Assembly (NCBI GenBank): GCA_937959125.1
Contig: CALGQU010000099.1
Coordinates: forward strand, 1 to 44,325
Length of the DNA: 44,325 nt
Direction of reading: 5' to 3'
Source of the DNA: an uncultured Croceitalea sp.
GTDB taxonomy: Bacteria; Bacteroidota; Bacteroidia; Flavobacteriales; Flavobacteriaceae
The notes beneath the pieces were generated by a model. It was given only the letters and a program-made list of their open reading frames with translations, did no database searches and had not been told where the DNA came from. This document shows positions 24,622-32,462 of this stretch, piece by piece; positions within the stretch are counted from its first letter, which is position 1, and the number at the start of each line of letters is the position of its first letter. The position numbers were made by a program, and so were the translations under genes.

Positions 24622-25910
24622 GAAACTGGGTTTATCGGTAGTTTTTTTATACGGTTGTTCTTTCTTAGGTAAGATTCAATGATATAGGTCGTACTTGAAT
24701 CGCTTTGCATTTTGGTCAATACGTTTTCTAATATAGGCATATTATTTAGTTGATGGTTCAACGCTACATAACCTGTACCTTGCAGTTGCCCTTTTTTGAT
24801 GAGAATGACACTTTGCTCTCCCAGTTCCCGTCCACGGTCCAAAAGGGCCAAGTTTCTTTGGTCGATGCTGTATTTTTCAAAGGCTTGCGCTACTCTTTTT
24901 TGTCTTTCGGCATCGTCAATAACGGTATCCAATTCAAACTCTTCCGTCACTTTTTTTAGAAACGTAACACCGGATTTTAAAGTGGAAAAACTACTAAGTC
25001 TATTGTGTTGTCCGTTGGATTTCTCCACATTAAAACCTAGTTTTTCGTCGGTATCATGCGTTAAATAAACGCCATACCTGAAACCTTTGGTCATCCTTTG
25101 GTTGTATTTTGGTGCGTTCCTTTTTTTCTCGTGATGTTCTTTTAAAAGGGAAGCCAACTCGCTCCCTGTTTTTTCAAAAGTAACTTTCTTGGTTTCTTTT
25201 TGAAGTTTTCGAGCCAAGTCCCCAACATTGGTAAAATGCTGGTTGACCCGTTTCTTTATGTTTTTGGTGGCCCCTAAAAAAATAATATCCCCATCCTTAT
25301 TATGCATGTAATACAGTCCGGTTTCCGTGGGTAGGCCATCCACGATATCCAATTGGGTAGGAGAGAGTTCTCCTTCCGTTTCCGCTCTAACTACGGTTGT
25401 GACGATTTCCTTGTCAGAATCCTTGGCGAGTAACAGTTTGAACAACTCTAAGGTAGCTAAGGCATCCCCGTTGGCACGATGCCTGTCTGAAACCGGAATA
25501 CCCAAAGAACGGACCAATTTGCCCAAACTATGCGATTCCGCATCCGGAATCAATTTTTTGGAAAGTTCTACGGTACACAGGGTCTTTCTCTTAAAATCGT
25601 ACCCTAACCGTCTAAATTCCGTTCGGAGGATGCGATAATCAAACTGTGCATTATGGGCCACAATGGTAGCATTGTCCGTAATCTCTACAATGCGTTTGGC
25701 CACTTCATGGAACTTGGGCGCGGAACGTAGCATTTTGTTGTTTATTCCCGTAAGCTTGGCTACAAAAGGCTGTACTTCCCTTTCTGGATTGATGAGCCCG
25801 ATGAATGTATCGACTACCTTATGACCATCGAACCGATGTATGGCAATCTCCATGATACCTTCTTCATTGTACTTTCCACCAGTACTTTCAATATCCAATA
25901 CAGCGTACAC
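24618..25910 (-). CDS. DnaQ-like 3'-5' exonuclease fused to GIY-YIG nuclease domain
   Basis: Residues 1-165 are a DEDDh exonuclease: AVLDIEST (Asp6, Glu8), HNAQFDYRIL (Asp91), and DRHRANGDA (His144, Asp149). Residues about 195-275 are a GIY-YIG domain of the UvrC/Cho kind: TGLYYMHNKDGDIIFLG, KNIKKRVNQHF, and KEHHEKKRNAPKYNQ, where Glu258 sits where UvrC has its catalytic Glu. The rest (275-430) is an unassigned C-terminal region. Such fusions (epsilon-like plus UvrC N-domain) occur in other bacteria and may act in excision repair; no partner is seen here. The start is GTG at 25910, 15 nt after yggS. Confidence 0.88.
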   Translation of the reverse strand: MYAVLDIESTGGKYNEEGIMEIAIHRFDGHKVVDTFIGLINPEREVQPFVAKLTGINNKMLRSAPKFHEVAKRIVEITDNATIVAHNAQFDYRILRTEFRRLGYDFKRKTLCTVELSKKLIPDAESHSLGKLVRSLGIPVSDRHRANGDALATLELFKLLLAKDSDKEIVTTVVRAETEGELSPTQLDIVDGLPTETGLYYMHNKDGDIIFLGATKNIKKRVNQHFTNVGDLARKLQKETKKVTFEKTGSELASLLKEHHEKKRNAPKYNQRMTKGFRYGVYLTHDTDEKLGFNVEKSNGQHNRLSSFSTLKSGVTFLKKVTEEFELDTVIDDAERQKRVAQAFEKYSIDQRNLALLDRGRELGEQSVILIKKGQLQGTGYVALNHQLNNMPILENVLTKMQSDSSTTYIIESYLRKNNRIKKLPINPVS

Positions 25911-25925
25911 CAGAATTTTTGTTAT

Positions 25926-26582
25926 TTAATAATTACGTGTCCCAAAGATACTACTTCCAATACGTACCATGGTACTGCCTTCTTCCATGGCAATTTGGTA
26001 ATCCCCACTCATACCCATGGATAGTACGGAGATGTTTGGCAGCTTTGTTTTTAGTGCATCAAAAGTAGTTTTTAGGGATTTGAACTCCTTTCTTATTTGC
26101 GTTTCATCATGGGTAAAGGTGGCCATTCCCATGAGTCCGTGTATCGCTATGTTTTGCAGTGCTCCAAACTCGTCGGATGCCACCACATCCCAAAGTTCTC
26201 TTTCATCCAAACCAAATTTGGTACTTTCTTCGGCAATATGTATTTGCAGCAAACAGGGGATGACCCTATTGTATTTTTTGCCCTGTTTGTCTATTTCTTT
26301 CAATAAACGGAAGCTATCTACTCCATGGATCAGAGAAACATAAGGGGCCATATACTTTACTTTGTTCCGTTGCACATGCCCAATCATATGCCATTCAATA
26401 TCTTTGGGTAACATTTCCCATTTTTGGGTCATCTCCTGTACTTTGTTTTCCCCAAAGACCCGTTGCCCGGCCGCATAAGCACTGGTTATATCTTCTATAG
26501 GTTTTGTTTTGGATACAGCAACCAAGGTCACTTCATCAGGAATGTTGCTTTGGATGTTCGCTAGATTATTGGGAATACTCAT
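25926..26582 (-). CDS. yggS: YggS/PLPBP family pyridoxal-phosphate homeostasis protein
   Basis: This 218-residue protein has the alanine-racemase-like barrel of PLPBP. The PLP-binding Lys is in LVAVSKTKPIEDI; GENKVQEMTQKWE, EWHMIGHVQRNKVKYM, LLQIHIAEESTKFGLDE and SVLSMGMSGDYQIAMEEGSTMVRIGSSIFG are family signatures. It keeps free PLP balanced rather than catalysing a reaction. It lies 14 nt after DUF1015 and 15 nt before the exonuclease gene, within a long operon. Confidence 0.94.
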   Translation of the reverse strand: MSIPNNLANIQSNIPDEVTLVAVSKTKPIEDITSAYAAGQRVFGENKVQEMTQKWEMLPKDIEWHMIGHVQRNKVKYMAPYVSLIHGVDSFRLLKEIDKQGKKYNRVIPCLLQIHIAEESTKFGLDERELWDVVASDEFGALQNIAIHGLMGMATFTHDETQIRKEFKSLKTTFDALKTKLPNISVLSMGMSGDYQIAMEEGSTMVRIGSSIFGTRNY

Positions 26583-26596
26583 AGATTTCCTGAGGT

Positions 26597-27832
26597 TTAG
26601 ATTTGATACATGGCTAATCCGCTTCGTAATTTAGGCTCTATATAGGTGCTTTTTGGCGGCATTACCAATTGTGCATCTGCAATACGTTTTATTTCTTCAA
26701 TGGTAATGGGGACCAGACCAAAGCCAACTTTAAATTTGCCTTGGTCAATACTATCTTTCATAGTGATCAAATTGTATTTTCCGTATCCATAGGCAATACG
26801 CTTGTCATTGCGTAAATCCGTGATGCCCAAAAGCGGTTCCAAAATGGTTTTAAATAGTATCTGGGTATCCAATTTACTGAGTTCATCCGTAAATTCATAT
26901 ACTTTCTTCCGCAAGTACAGGGAATAAAAATCGCCATCCAAATACATACTAAAGTGGTATTTTTTGGTGGGCTTGTAAATATCTTCTTCCTTTTTTTCAA
27001 TTCTAAAGTTTGCATCCAAACCAATTAAAAAAGCTTCTTTGGACAGTCCGTTTAAATCTTTGACCATTCTGTTGAACTCGTAGATTTTTACTTCGGATTC
27101 TGGAATAAGGTACGACATAAAGTAATTGTAGGCTTCATGACCGTTATGTTCCTCATTTGCATCTTCTAAGGATTTGGACAAAAGATGGGATGATGCGCTA
27201 CGATGGTGGCCATCTGCAATGTAAAGTGCATCAAAACCTTTAAATTGATTTTCTAATTTTGTTATGGTCCGTTCATCGGCAATCTTCCAAAGGGTATGCC
27301 GTACTTTATCGGTGGTCGTAAAATCATAGAGGGGTCGTTCGCCCATTTTATCTTTTAACAAGGCCTTTACGGCGTCATTATCGCTATAGGTCATTAAGAC
27401 CGGTTCTGCGTTAAAACCAACGGTTTTAAGATAATTGGAAAAAAGAACCTCCCTTTTTTCCAAGGTGTCTTCATGTTTTTTGATGACATCCTTACGGTAA
27501 TCGGCAACACTTGTGGCACAAAACAGGCCTAAGCTGGTAAAATTTTGTTTGTGTATCTGGTAGAGGTAAAAGCACGGTTCTTGATCCTGTATAAAAGTAC
27601 CATCCTCCAAAAATTCCAAATACCGGTTGCGTACCAGGTTAAAGCGTTCTTTTCCTGATATATGTTGATGGAACTTAAACCCCGGGTTGATGATATGTAG
27701 AAATGAAAACGGATTGTAGGCCAAAATAGCGTTCAGCTCTTCTTTTTGATATTCCTCATACGATTTTGAGGCTACAAAAGCTGCCTTGTCCGGCGTGGGC
27801 CGTACCGCTTTAAAGGGTTTAATGGTAGCCAT
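26597..27832 (-). CDS. DUF1015 family protein
   Basis: This protein of about 411 residues matches DUF1015 (sometimes called a putative HPr kinase-like or SerK-like family): ATIKPFKAVRPTPDKAAFV at the N-terminus, EYQKEELNAILAYNPFSFLHI, PCFYLYQIHKQ, the conserved YIADGHHRSASSHLL, and TLEPLLGITDLRND in the C-terminal part (TILEPLLGI here). Some relatives are ADP-dependent serine kinases, so a small-metabolite kinase role is possible but not shown. It is cytosolic. I start it at ATG 27832; a GTG three bases earlier overlaps the dehydrogenase stop (GTGA). Genes on both sides are co-oriented and nearly contiguous. Confidence 0.88.
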   Translation of the reverse strand: MATIKPFKAVRPTPDKAAFVASKSYEEYQKEELNAILAYNPFSFLHIINPGFKFHQHISGKERFNLVRNRYLEFLEDGTFIQDQEPCFYLYQIHKQNFTSLGLFCATSVADYRKDVIKKHEDTLEKREVLFSNYLKTVGFNAEPVLMTYSDNDAVKALLKDKMGERPLYDFTTTDKVRHTLWKIADERTITKLENQFKGFDALYIADGHHRSASSHLLSKSLEDANEEHNGHEAYNYFMSYLIPESEVKIYEFNRMVKDLNGLSKEAFLIGLDANFRIEKKEEDIYKPTKKYHFSMYLDGDFYSLYLRKKVYEFTDELSKLDTQILFKTILEPLLGITDLRNDKRIAYGYGKYNLITMKDSIDQGKFKVGFGLVPITIEEIKRIADAQLVMPPKSTYIEPKLRSGLAMYQI

Positions 27833-28722
27833 CACCTTACAAATTGGGCGGATACTTTTTCTGCCTTTCGTGATGCTGAATAATCATAAAAACCTTCCCC
27901 GGATTTTACCCCAAGTTTGCCGGCCATGACCATATTGACCAATAAGGGACAGGGTGCATATTTTGGATTTTTAAACCCATCATACATCACCTTTAAGATG
28001 GAGAGGCAAACGTCCAAGCCAATAAAATCTGCCAATTGTAGGGGTCCCATAGGATGGGCCATACCCAATTTCATCACTTCATCTATTTCTTGGACCCCAG
28101 CTACGCCATTATATAAAGTTTCAATAGATTCATTGATCATGGGCATCAATATTCTATTGGCAACAAAACCGGGATAATCATTAACCTCGGTAGGAGTTTT
28201 GCCCAATTTTGAAGAAAGTTCCATAATGGTTTTGGTCACTTCATCGCTTGTGCTATACCCACGAATGATTTCAACCAATTTCATAATGGGAACCGGATTC
28301 ATGAAATGCATTCCAATGACTTTTTCCGGGCGTTCCGTAGCGGCACCGATCTGTGTTATGGATATGGAAGAGGTATTGGTCGCTAAAATGGTTTTCCCTT
28401 CGCAAAGGCCATCCAAATCCTTGAATATGGATAGTTTAATATCTAAGTTCTCCGTAGCCGCTTCTATGACCAAATCCCTGTTGGCAACCCCTTCCTTAAG
28501 GGACGTAAAGGTGGTAATGTTTTTTAAGGTGTCTTCCTTGTCATTAGCGGAGATACGTTCCTTGGCCACCATTCTATCCAAATTTTTGGCAATGGTCGCC
28601 ATGCCTTTTTCCAAAGAAGCCGCCGAAATATCAATAAGGTGTACTTGATATCCCTTTTGGGCAAAAACGTGGGCAATACCATTTCCCATGGTGCCGGCAC
28701 CTATCACTGCTATATGTTGCAT
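27832..28722 (-). CDS. 3-hydroxyacyl-CoA (3-hydroxybutyryl-CoA) dehydrogenase
   Basis: This 296-residue NAD(P)-dependent enzyme oxidises 3-hydroxyacyl-CoA or reduces acetoacetyl-CoA. It has the Rossmann motif VIGAGTMGNGIAHVFAQKG, the catalytic-region HFMNPVPIMKLVEII (active-site His) and the Glu-Asn pattern NDYPGFVANRILMPMINE, then AHPMGPLQLADFIGLD. The 296-residue single-subunit size fits the short-chain HbdH type rather than the FadB fusion. It is followed directly by DUF1015. The substrate chain length is not determinable. Confidence 0.93.
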   Translation of the reverse strand: MQHIAVIGAGTMGNGIAHVFAQKGYQVHLIDISAASLEKGMATIAKNLDRMVAKERISANDKEDTLKNITTFTSLKEGVANRDLVIEAATENLDIKLSIFKDLDGLCEGKTILATNTSSISITQIGAATERPEKVIGMHFMNPVPIMKLVEIIRGYSTSDEVTKTIMELSSKLGKTPTEVNDYPGFVANRILMPMINESIETLYNGVAGVQEIDEVMKLGMAHPMGPLQLADFIGLDVCLSILKVMYDGFKNPKYAPCPLLVNMVMAGKLGVKSGEGFYDYSASRKAEKVSAQFVR

Positions 28723-28836
28723 ACTATACTAATTATCTTGTTCTATGGGCATTGCCAAAAGGTATAAATCCCTAGGTATGCCCCTAAATTAAAATTCGTT
28801 ATCCTTTAATTATCCTATGGGCTTTCCCCACATTTT

Positions 28837-29802
28837 TTATTCTTTAAACGCCGCAATAATCTGTAGGGCCACCCGCAACGCATGGGTGCCTTGTTCCAAG
28901 GTTACTATGGGTGTTGTGTTGTTATTGATGGCATCTGCAAAGGTTTCCAATTCATCCAAAATGGCATTGTTGCCGGCTATTTCTGGATTTTCAAAGTAGA
29001 TCTGCTTTTTAATGCCTTCCGCATTCTGTAGGACCATATCAAAATCCCCAGGATTTTCTGGGGCATCCTTCATTTTAACGACCTCTACCTTTTTCTCCAA
29101 GAAATCTACGGAGATATAAGCATCTTTTTGAAAAAACCGGGATTTACGCATGTTTTTAAGGGAGATACGGCTTGCCGTAAGATTGGCCACGCAGCCATTC
29201 TTAAACTGTATCCTGGCGTTGGCAATATCTGGGGAATTGCTAATAACGGATACCCCGCTGGCATTTATCTTTTCCACCGGGGAGTTGACCACACTAAGGA
29301 TGGCATCGATATCATGGATCATTAAATCCAATACAACGGGCACGTCCGTTCCCCTTGGGTTAAACTCGGCCAACCTATGGGTTTCTATGAACATGGGATT
29401 GGCAATTTTATTGCTTACGGCCATAAATGCCGGATTAAAACGTTCCACATGTCCAACCTGCCCTTTCACCTTGTTCTTCTTTTCAAGCTCCAAGAGGTGT
29501 TCCGCTTCTTCCAAAGTATTGGTAATGGGTTTTTCTATAAAAATGTGCTTGCCCAGTTCCATGGCTTTTTTGGCACAATCATAGTGGGAGAGGGTAGGGG
29601 TTACAATATCGATAACATCCGCTGCGGCTAGTAAGGTGTTGATATTGTCATAATAGCTATACCCAAACTCTTGGGCTACCTTCTTTGCATTGATTTCATC
29701 CGCATCATAGAATCCTATTAATTGGTACTTTTCGGATTGGTGGAGCAGTCTTAAATGTATTTTACCTAAATGACCTGCCCCTAAAACACCTACTTTTAGC
29801 AT
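28837..29802 (-). CDS. Gfo/Idh/MocA family oxidoreductase
   Basis: This NAD(P)-dependent oxidoreductase of about 321 residues has GVLGAGHLGKIHLRLL at the N-terminus, the IFIEKPITNTLEEAE motif with the conserved Lys of the family, and VGHVERFNPAF and DLMIHDIDAIL in the C-terminal alpha/beta domain (active-site His/Asp). Its sugar or cyclitol substrate is unknown. I choose ATG 29802 because the preceding in-frame extension contains a consensus -7 promoter element. It is separated by 114 bases from the dehydrogenase downstream; those bases hold a GGGCAT/ATGCCC pair that could form a long-looped hairpin, nothing firmer. Confidence 0.9.
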   Translation of the reverse strand: MLKVGVLGAGHLGKIHLRLLHQSEKYQLIGFYDADEINAKKVAQEFGYSYYDNINTLLAAADVIDIVTPTLSHYDCAKKAMELGKHIFIEKPITNTLEEAEHLLELEKKNKVKGQVGHVERFNPAFMAVSNKIANPMFIETHRLAEFNPRGTDVPVVLDLMIHDIDAILSVVNSPVEKINASGVSVISNSPDIANARIQFKNGCVANLTASRISLKNMRKSRFFQKDAYISVDFLEKKVEVVKMKDAPENPGDFDMVLQNAEGIKKQIYFENPEIAGNNAILDELETFADAINNNTTPIVTLEQGTHALRVALQIIAAFKE

Positions 29803-29817
29803 GGTTTGATATTTCTT

Positions 29818-29825
29818 CAAAAATA
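29818..29825 (-). promoter_or_regulatory. -7 element upstream of the Gfo/Idh gene
   Basis: TATTTTTG on the minus strand is an exact TAnnTTTG match 15 nt before the ATG at 29802. No TTG is at normal spacing. It supports the shorter gene start. Confidence 0.35.
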
Positions 29826-29904
29826 CACATAACACAAGAAATTGTCTTGGCCCAATGGACCAAGTTTAGGAAGAACTTTTTATTTTCGTGAACCAATCAA
29901 ACAA

Positions 29905-30546
29905 ATGCAAGATACTTTAAAACATAAGGGCTTACGAAACAAACTTGCAGAGATCGTTGCGGATCAAGGCATTACGGATACCAAAGTGTTGGAGGCCATT
30001 AAAAACGTTCCTAGACATCTTTTTTTGGATAGTAGTTTTGAGGCCCATGCCTACCAAGACAAGGCGTTCCCTATAGGGGCGGAACAGACCATTTCACAGC
30101 CCTATACCGTTGCTTTTCAAACACAGTTACTAGCTGTCAAGCCCCAAGACAAAATATTGGAAATTGGAACAGGTAGTGGGTACCAAACCGCGGTATTGTT
30201 GGGATTAGGTGCTACGGTCTATACCATTGAACGACAACAGGAGTTGTTCAAGAAAACCAAATTGTTTTTTGGAAGAATGGGCTACCGACCCAAAAAAGTG
30301 ATTTTTGGTGATGGGTATAAAGGACTTCCAAATGAGGCCCCTTTTCAAGGAATAATCGTAACTGCAGGCGCACCCCTGGTACCAAAACCGTTGTTGGCAC
30401 AGCTTGCCATTGGAGGTCGATTGGTGATTCCCGTAGGGCAAACGGAGCAAGTAATGACACTTTTTATACGAAAGTCGGAAAAGGAATTTGAAAAGAAAGA
30501 ATTTGGAAATTTTAGGTTTGTACCGCTCTTGGAAAACAAAAACTAG
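29905..30546 (+). CDS. pcm: Protein-L-isoaspartate O-methyltransferase
   Basis: PCM methylates isoaspartyl residues in aged proteins and starts their repair. From ATG 29905 (MQDTLKHKG) the product has 213 residues, the usual family length; an in-frame ATG 63 bases earlier would add an unlikely tail. Motifs are VPRHLFLDSSF, AYQDKAFPIGAEQTISQPY (substrate pocket), the SAM motif ILEIGTGSGYQTAVL, VYTIERQ and the post-motif GRLVIPVGQ. It is divergent from the Gfo/Idh gene and convergent with smpB, whose stop lies 18 bases away. Confidence 0.94.
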   Translation: MQDTLKHKGLRNKLAEIVADQGITDTKVLEAIKNVPRHLFLDSSFEAHAYQDKAFPIGAEQTISQPYTVAFQTQLLAVKPQDKILEIGTGSGYQTAVLLGLGATVYTIERQQELFKKTKLFFGRMGYRPKKVIFGDGYKGLPNEAPFQGIIVTAGAPLVPKPLLAQLAIGGRLVIPVGQTEQVMTLFIRKSEKEFEKKEFGNFRFVPLLENKN

Positions 30547-30569
30547 GTAGCTTTTAAAAGTTGCTAGTT
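30541..30569. terminator. Hairpin spanning both stop codons of pcm and smpB
   Basis: AACTAG ... CTAGTT form a 6-pair outer stem, with CTT/AAG pairs inside; the TAG of pcm lies in one arm and the smpB stop in the other. No long T run follows on either strand, so termination is only plausible. Confidence 0.4.
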
Positions 30570-31025
30570 ATTGAAACTTTTCTTTATCCGGGATAGGTCA
30601 CGTTTGTTGTCCCTATCCTTTATGGTTTCCCTTTTGTCATACAGCTTTTTCCCCTTGGCCAGTGCTACATTCATTTTGGCCAGGCCGCGGTCGTTTAAAA
30701 AAAGGTTAATGGGTACAATGGTCAATCCGGAGGTAGTTACTTCTTTCCTTAGTTTTTTTAACTCTTTTTTGTTGAGCAACAACTTCCGTTCTGCCTTAGG
30801 CCTATGGTTATAATGCCCTCCATGGCTATATTCATCAATTTGCATATTGACAACAAAAAGCTCCCCGGCCTCATTAAACTCGCAAAAACTTTGGGATAGT
30901 GAAGCTTTTCCCAAGCGAATGGATTTTATTTCCGTTCCCCCAAGGACAATGCCTGCCGTGTATCTATCCAAAATCTCATAGTCGAACTTGGCTCTTTTGT
31001 TCTTTATGTTAATCGTGTTATTCAT
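30564..31025 (-). CDS. smpB: SsrA-binding protein SmpB
   Basis: SmpB binds tmRNA and rescues stalled ribosomes. Starting at ATG 31025 the product has 153 residues, typical length, with [21 protein letters not shown], the beta-barrel signature [37 protein letters not shown], and the C-terminal basic tail [17 protein letters not shown]. An upstream ATG (31082) would put a -7 element inside the gene, so is rejected. The tmRNA gene itself is not in this window. Confidence 0.95.
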   Translation of the reverse strand: MNNTINIKNKRAKFDYEILDRYTAGIVLGGTEIKSIRLGKASLSQSFCEFNEAGELFVVNMQIDEYSHGGHYNHRPKAERKLLLNKKELKKLRKEVTTSGLTIVPINLFLNDRGLAKMNVALAKGKKLYDKRETIKDRDNKRDLSRIKKSFNN

Positions 31026-31031
31026 GCCCGA

Positions 31032-31039
31032 CAAAAATA
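31032..31039 (-). promoter_or_regulatory. -7 element of the smpB promoter
   Basis: TATTTTTG on the minus strand exactly fits TAnnTTTG and ends 6 nt before the ATG at 31025. No clear TTG is found 18-20 nt upstream. Confidence 0.35.
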
Positions 31040-31100
31040 ACCCGAATTCCCCAGATTGTAATAATTCTTGTAATATTGCCACTAAAAATGATGCATGCCC

Positions 31101-31841
31101 ATGAGAAAAATTGCCCTTCTTTTATCCCTAGTACTTTTCTACCACTGTACGCCAGAGAAAAAGCCTTTGACCGCCCAAGAAATAGTTGATAAGGCTATTT
31201 CCGTAAGTGGGGGAAGCCTCCACAAAACAAAGAACGTGTCTTTTGATTTTAGGGATAAACACTATGAATCAAGGCCTGAGAACGGTAAAAAAGTCCTAGC
31301 AAGGACTTTTACTATGGATAGTGTACGGATCAAGGATGTTAAAAGAGGGAATTCCTTTCAACGAACCGTAAATGATAGCATAATCCACCTACCGGATACC
31401 TTGATAAGCAAGTATGCCAATGCGGTAAACTCCGTACATTATTTTGCAAGATTACCCTTTGGACTCAACGAGCCTGCCGTACATAAAACCTTTATGGATA
31501 CGGTAAGTATCAAAAACAAAAAGTACTATCAGCTTAAGATTACCTTTGATGAGAAAAACGGAGGAGAAGATTTTGACGATACGTATTACTATTGGTTTGA
31601 TATGGAGACATTTGCTTTAGATTACCTTGCCTATGAATTTCATGTAAACGGTGGCGGAATACGGTTTAGGGAATCATATAACGAACGCTATGTCAAGGGC
31701 ATCCGCTTTGTGGACTACAACAATTACAAAACGGTAACGAAAGATGCGGATTTCGTAACCGTTGCCCAACAGTTTGAAAACGGGAACTTGGAGTTATTAT
31801 CTAAAATTGAACTTAAAAATATTAAGGTAGAACACCCTTAA
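31101..31841 (+). CDS. DUF6503 family protein, exported
   Basis: The product of about 246 residues begins with a short hydrophobic signal ([13 protein letters not shown]); Cys16 may be lipidated, though the -1 residue His is not a standard lipobox. The body matches DUF6503 as I remember it: [28 protein letters not shown], and [18 protein letters not shown], a beta-rich pattern resembling LolA-like outer-membrane lipid carriers. Function unknown. An ATG two codons earlier (31095) is equally possible. Its TAA overlaps the stop codon of the convergent phosphatase gene. Confidence 0.75.
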   Translation: MRKIALLLSLVLFYHCTPEKKPLTAQEIVDKAISVSGGSLHKTKNVSFDFRDKHYESRPENGKKVLARTFTMDSVRIKDVKRGNSFQRTVNDSIIHLPDTLISKYANAVNSVHYFARLPFGLNEPAVHKTFMDTVSIKNKKYYQLKITFDEKNGGEDFDDTYYYWFDMETFALDYLAYEFHVNGGGIRFRESYNERYVKGIRFVDYNNYKTVTKDADFVTVAQQFENGNLELLSKIELKNIKVEHP

Positions 31842-32398
31842 TCTACCTGTAACCTAATATCCGTTGGCACACCATCGATAATGCGCACGATAAATAGACT
31901 TGCGTTGTCATCGTCCTCCATTGGACCATATTTTTCCTCACCTAAGAGTTTGTTTACAAAATCTGGTGTCGTATTACTATGGCCTACCACAAGGACGTTA
32001 CCCCCCTCATTCTCTGCTATAAAGGCGGCAATATCCAAATCGCTTGGGTCGTAATATTGTATTTCTATCGAATTTTTGACGGCCGTGGGTCCAGCGGTCA
32101 TAGTCGTTCTTTCAAAATTGGTGGAATATATAGCGGTCAAATCTACCTTATCCAAAACTTCTGCCCATCCAATGGAGCGTCCAAGACCATCTTGATTCAG
32201 TTCTGGATTACTGTCGGAGGGGTCGGACCGGTCCTTTTCTGCATGTCTTATCAAATAAAACGTGGTAATGTTTTCTATGGCAGTGATATCGTTATCTTCC
32301 TCAACCTCAATGTTCTTAGGTTCTTCCTTGCAACCCACAGCCCCTAACAGCAAGATGATTGTGAATATAAAATGGGTAAAAAACCGATTTTTCAGCAT
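31838..32398 (-). CDS. Histidine phosphatase (SixA-like) lipoprotein
   Basis: This 186-residue protein has a lipoprotein signal (hydrophobic to VGC, Cys23) and an acidic spacer, then a histidine-phosphatase (phosphoglycerate-mutase-like) domain: the catalytic YLIRHAEKDRSD, ELNQDGLGRSIGWAEVL, IYSTNFERTTMTAGPTA, and VVGHSNTTPDFV with the second His. The RHAEK form and the short length fit the SixA-like branch. As an exported protein, its substrate is more likely an extracytoplasmic phosphate ester than a phospho-His protein. It converges on DUF6503 with 4 nt overlap and diverges from the PorP/SprF gene across 64 bases. Confidence 0.85.
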   Translation of the reverse strand: MLKNRFFTHFIFTIILLLGAVGCKEEPKNIEVEEDNDITAIENITTFYLIRHAEKDRSDPSDSNPELNQDGLGRSIGWAEVLDKVDLTAIYSTNFERTTMTAGPTAVKNSIEIQYYDPSDLDIAAFIAENEGGNVLVVGHSNTTPDFVNKLLGEEKYGPMEDDDNASLFIVRIIDGVPTDIRLQVD

Positions 32399-32462
32399 AA
32401 TCCTTCTACAATATTTTTAATTTCAAGCTCTGGTATAAAAATAGCATTAAATTTTGAAATCC

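Noticed and set aside
28199-28648. A 149-codon open frame antisense to the 3-hydroxyacyl-CoA dehydrogenase
   Set aside because: The dehydrogenase frame has full-length family motifs; the antisense frame has no own start context or homology.
28747-28783. GGGCAT/ATGCCC repeat between the Gfo/Idh and dehydrogenase genes
   Set aside because: The loop is 25 bases and no T run follows; neither an attenuator nor a terminator is supported.
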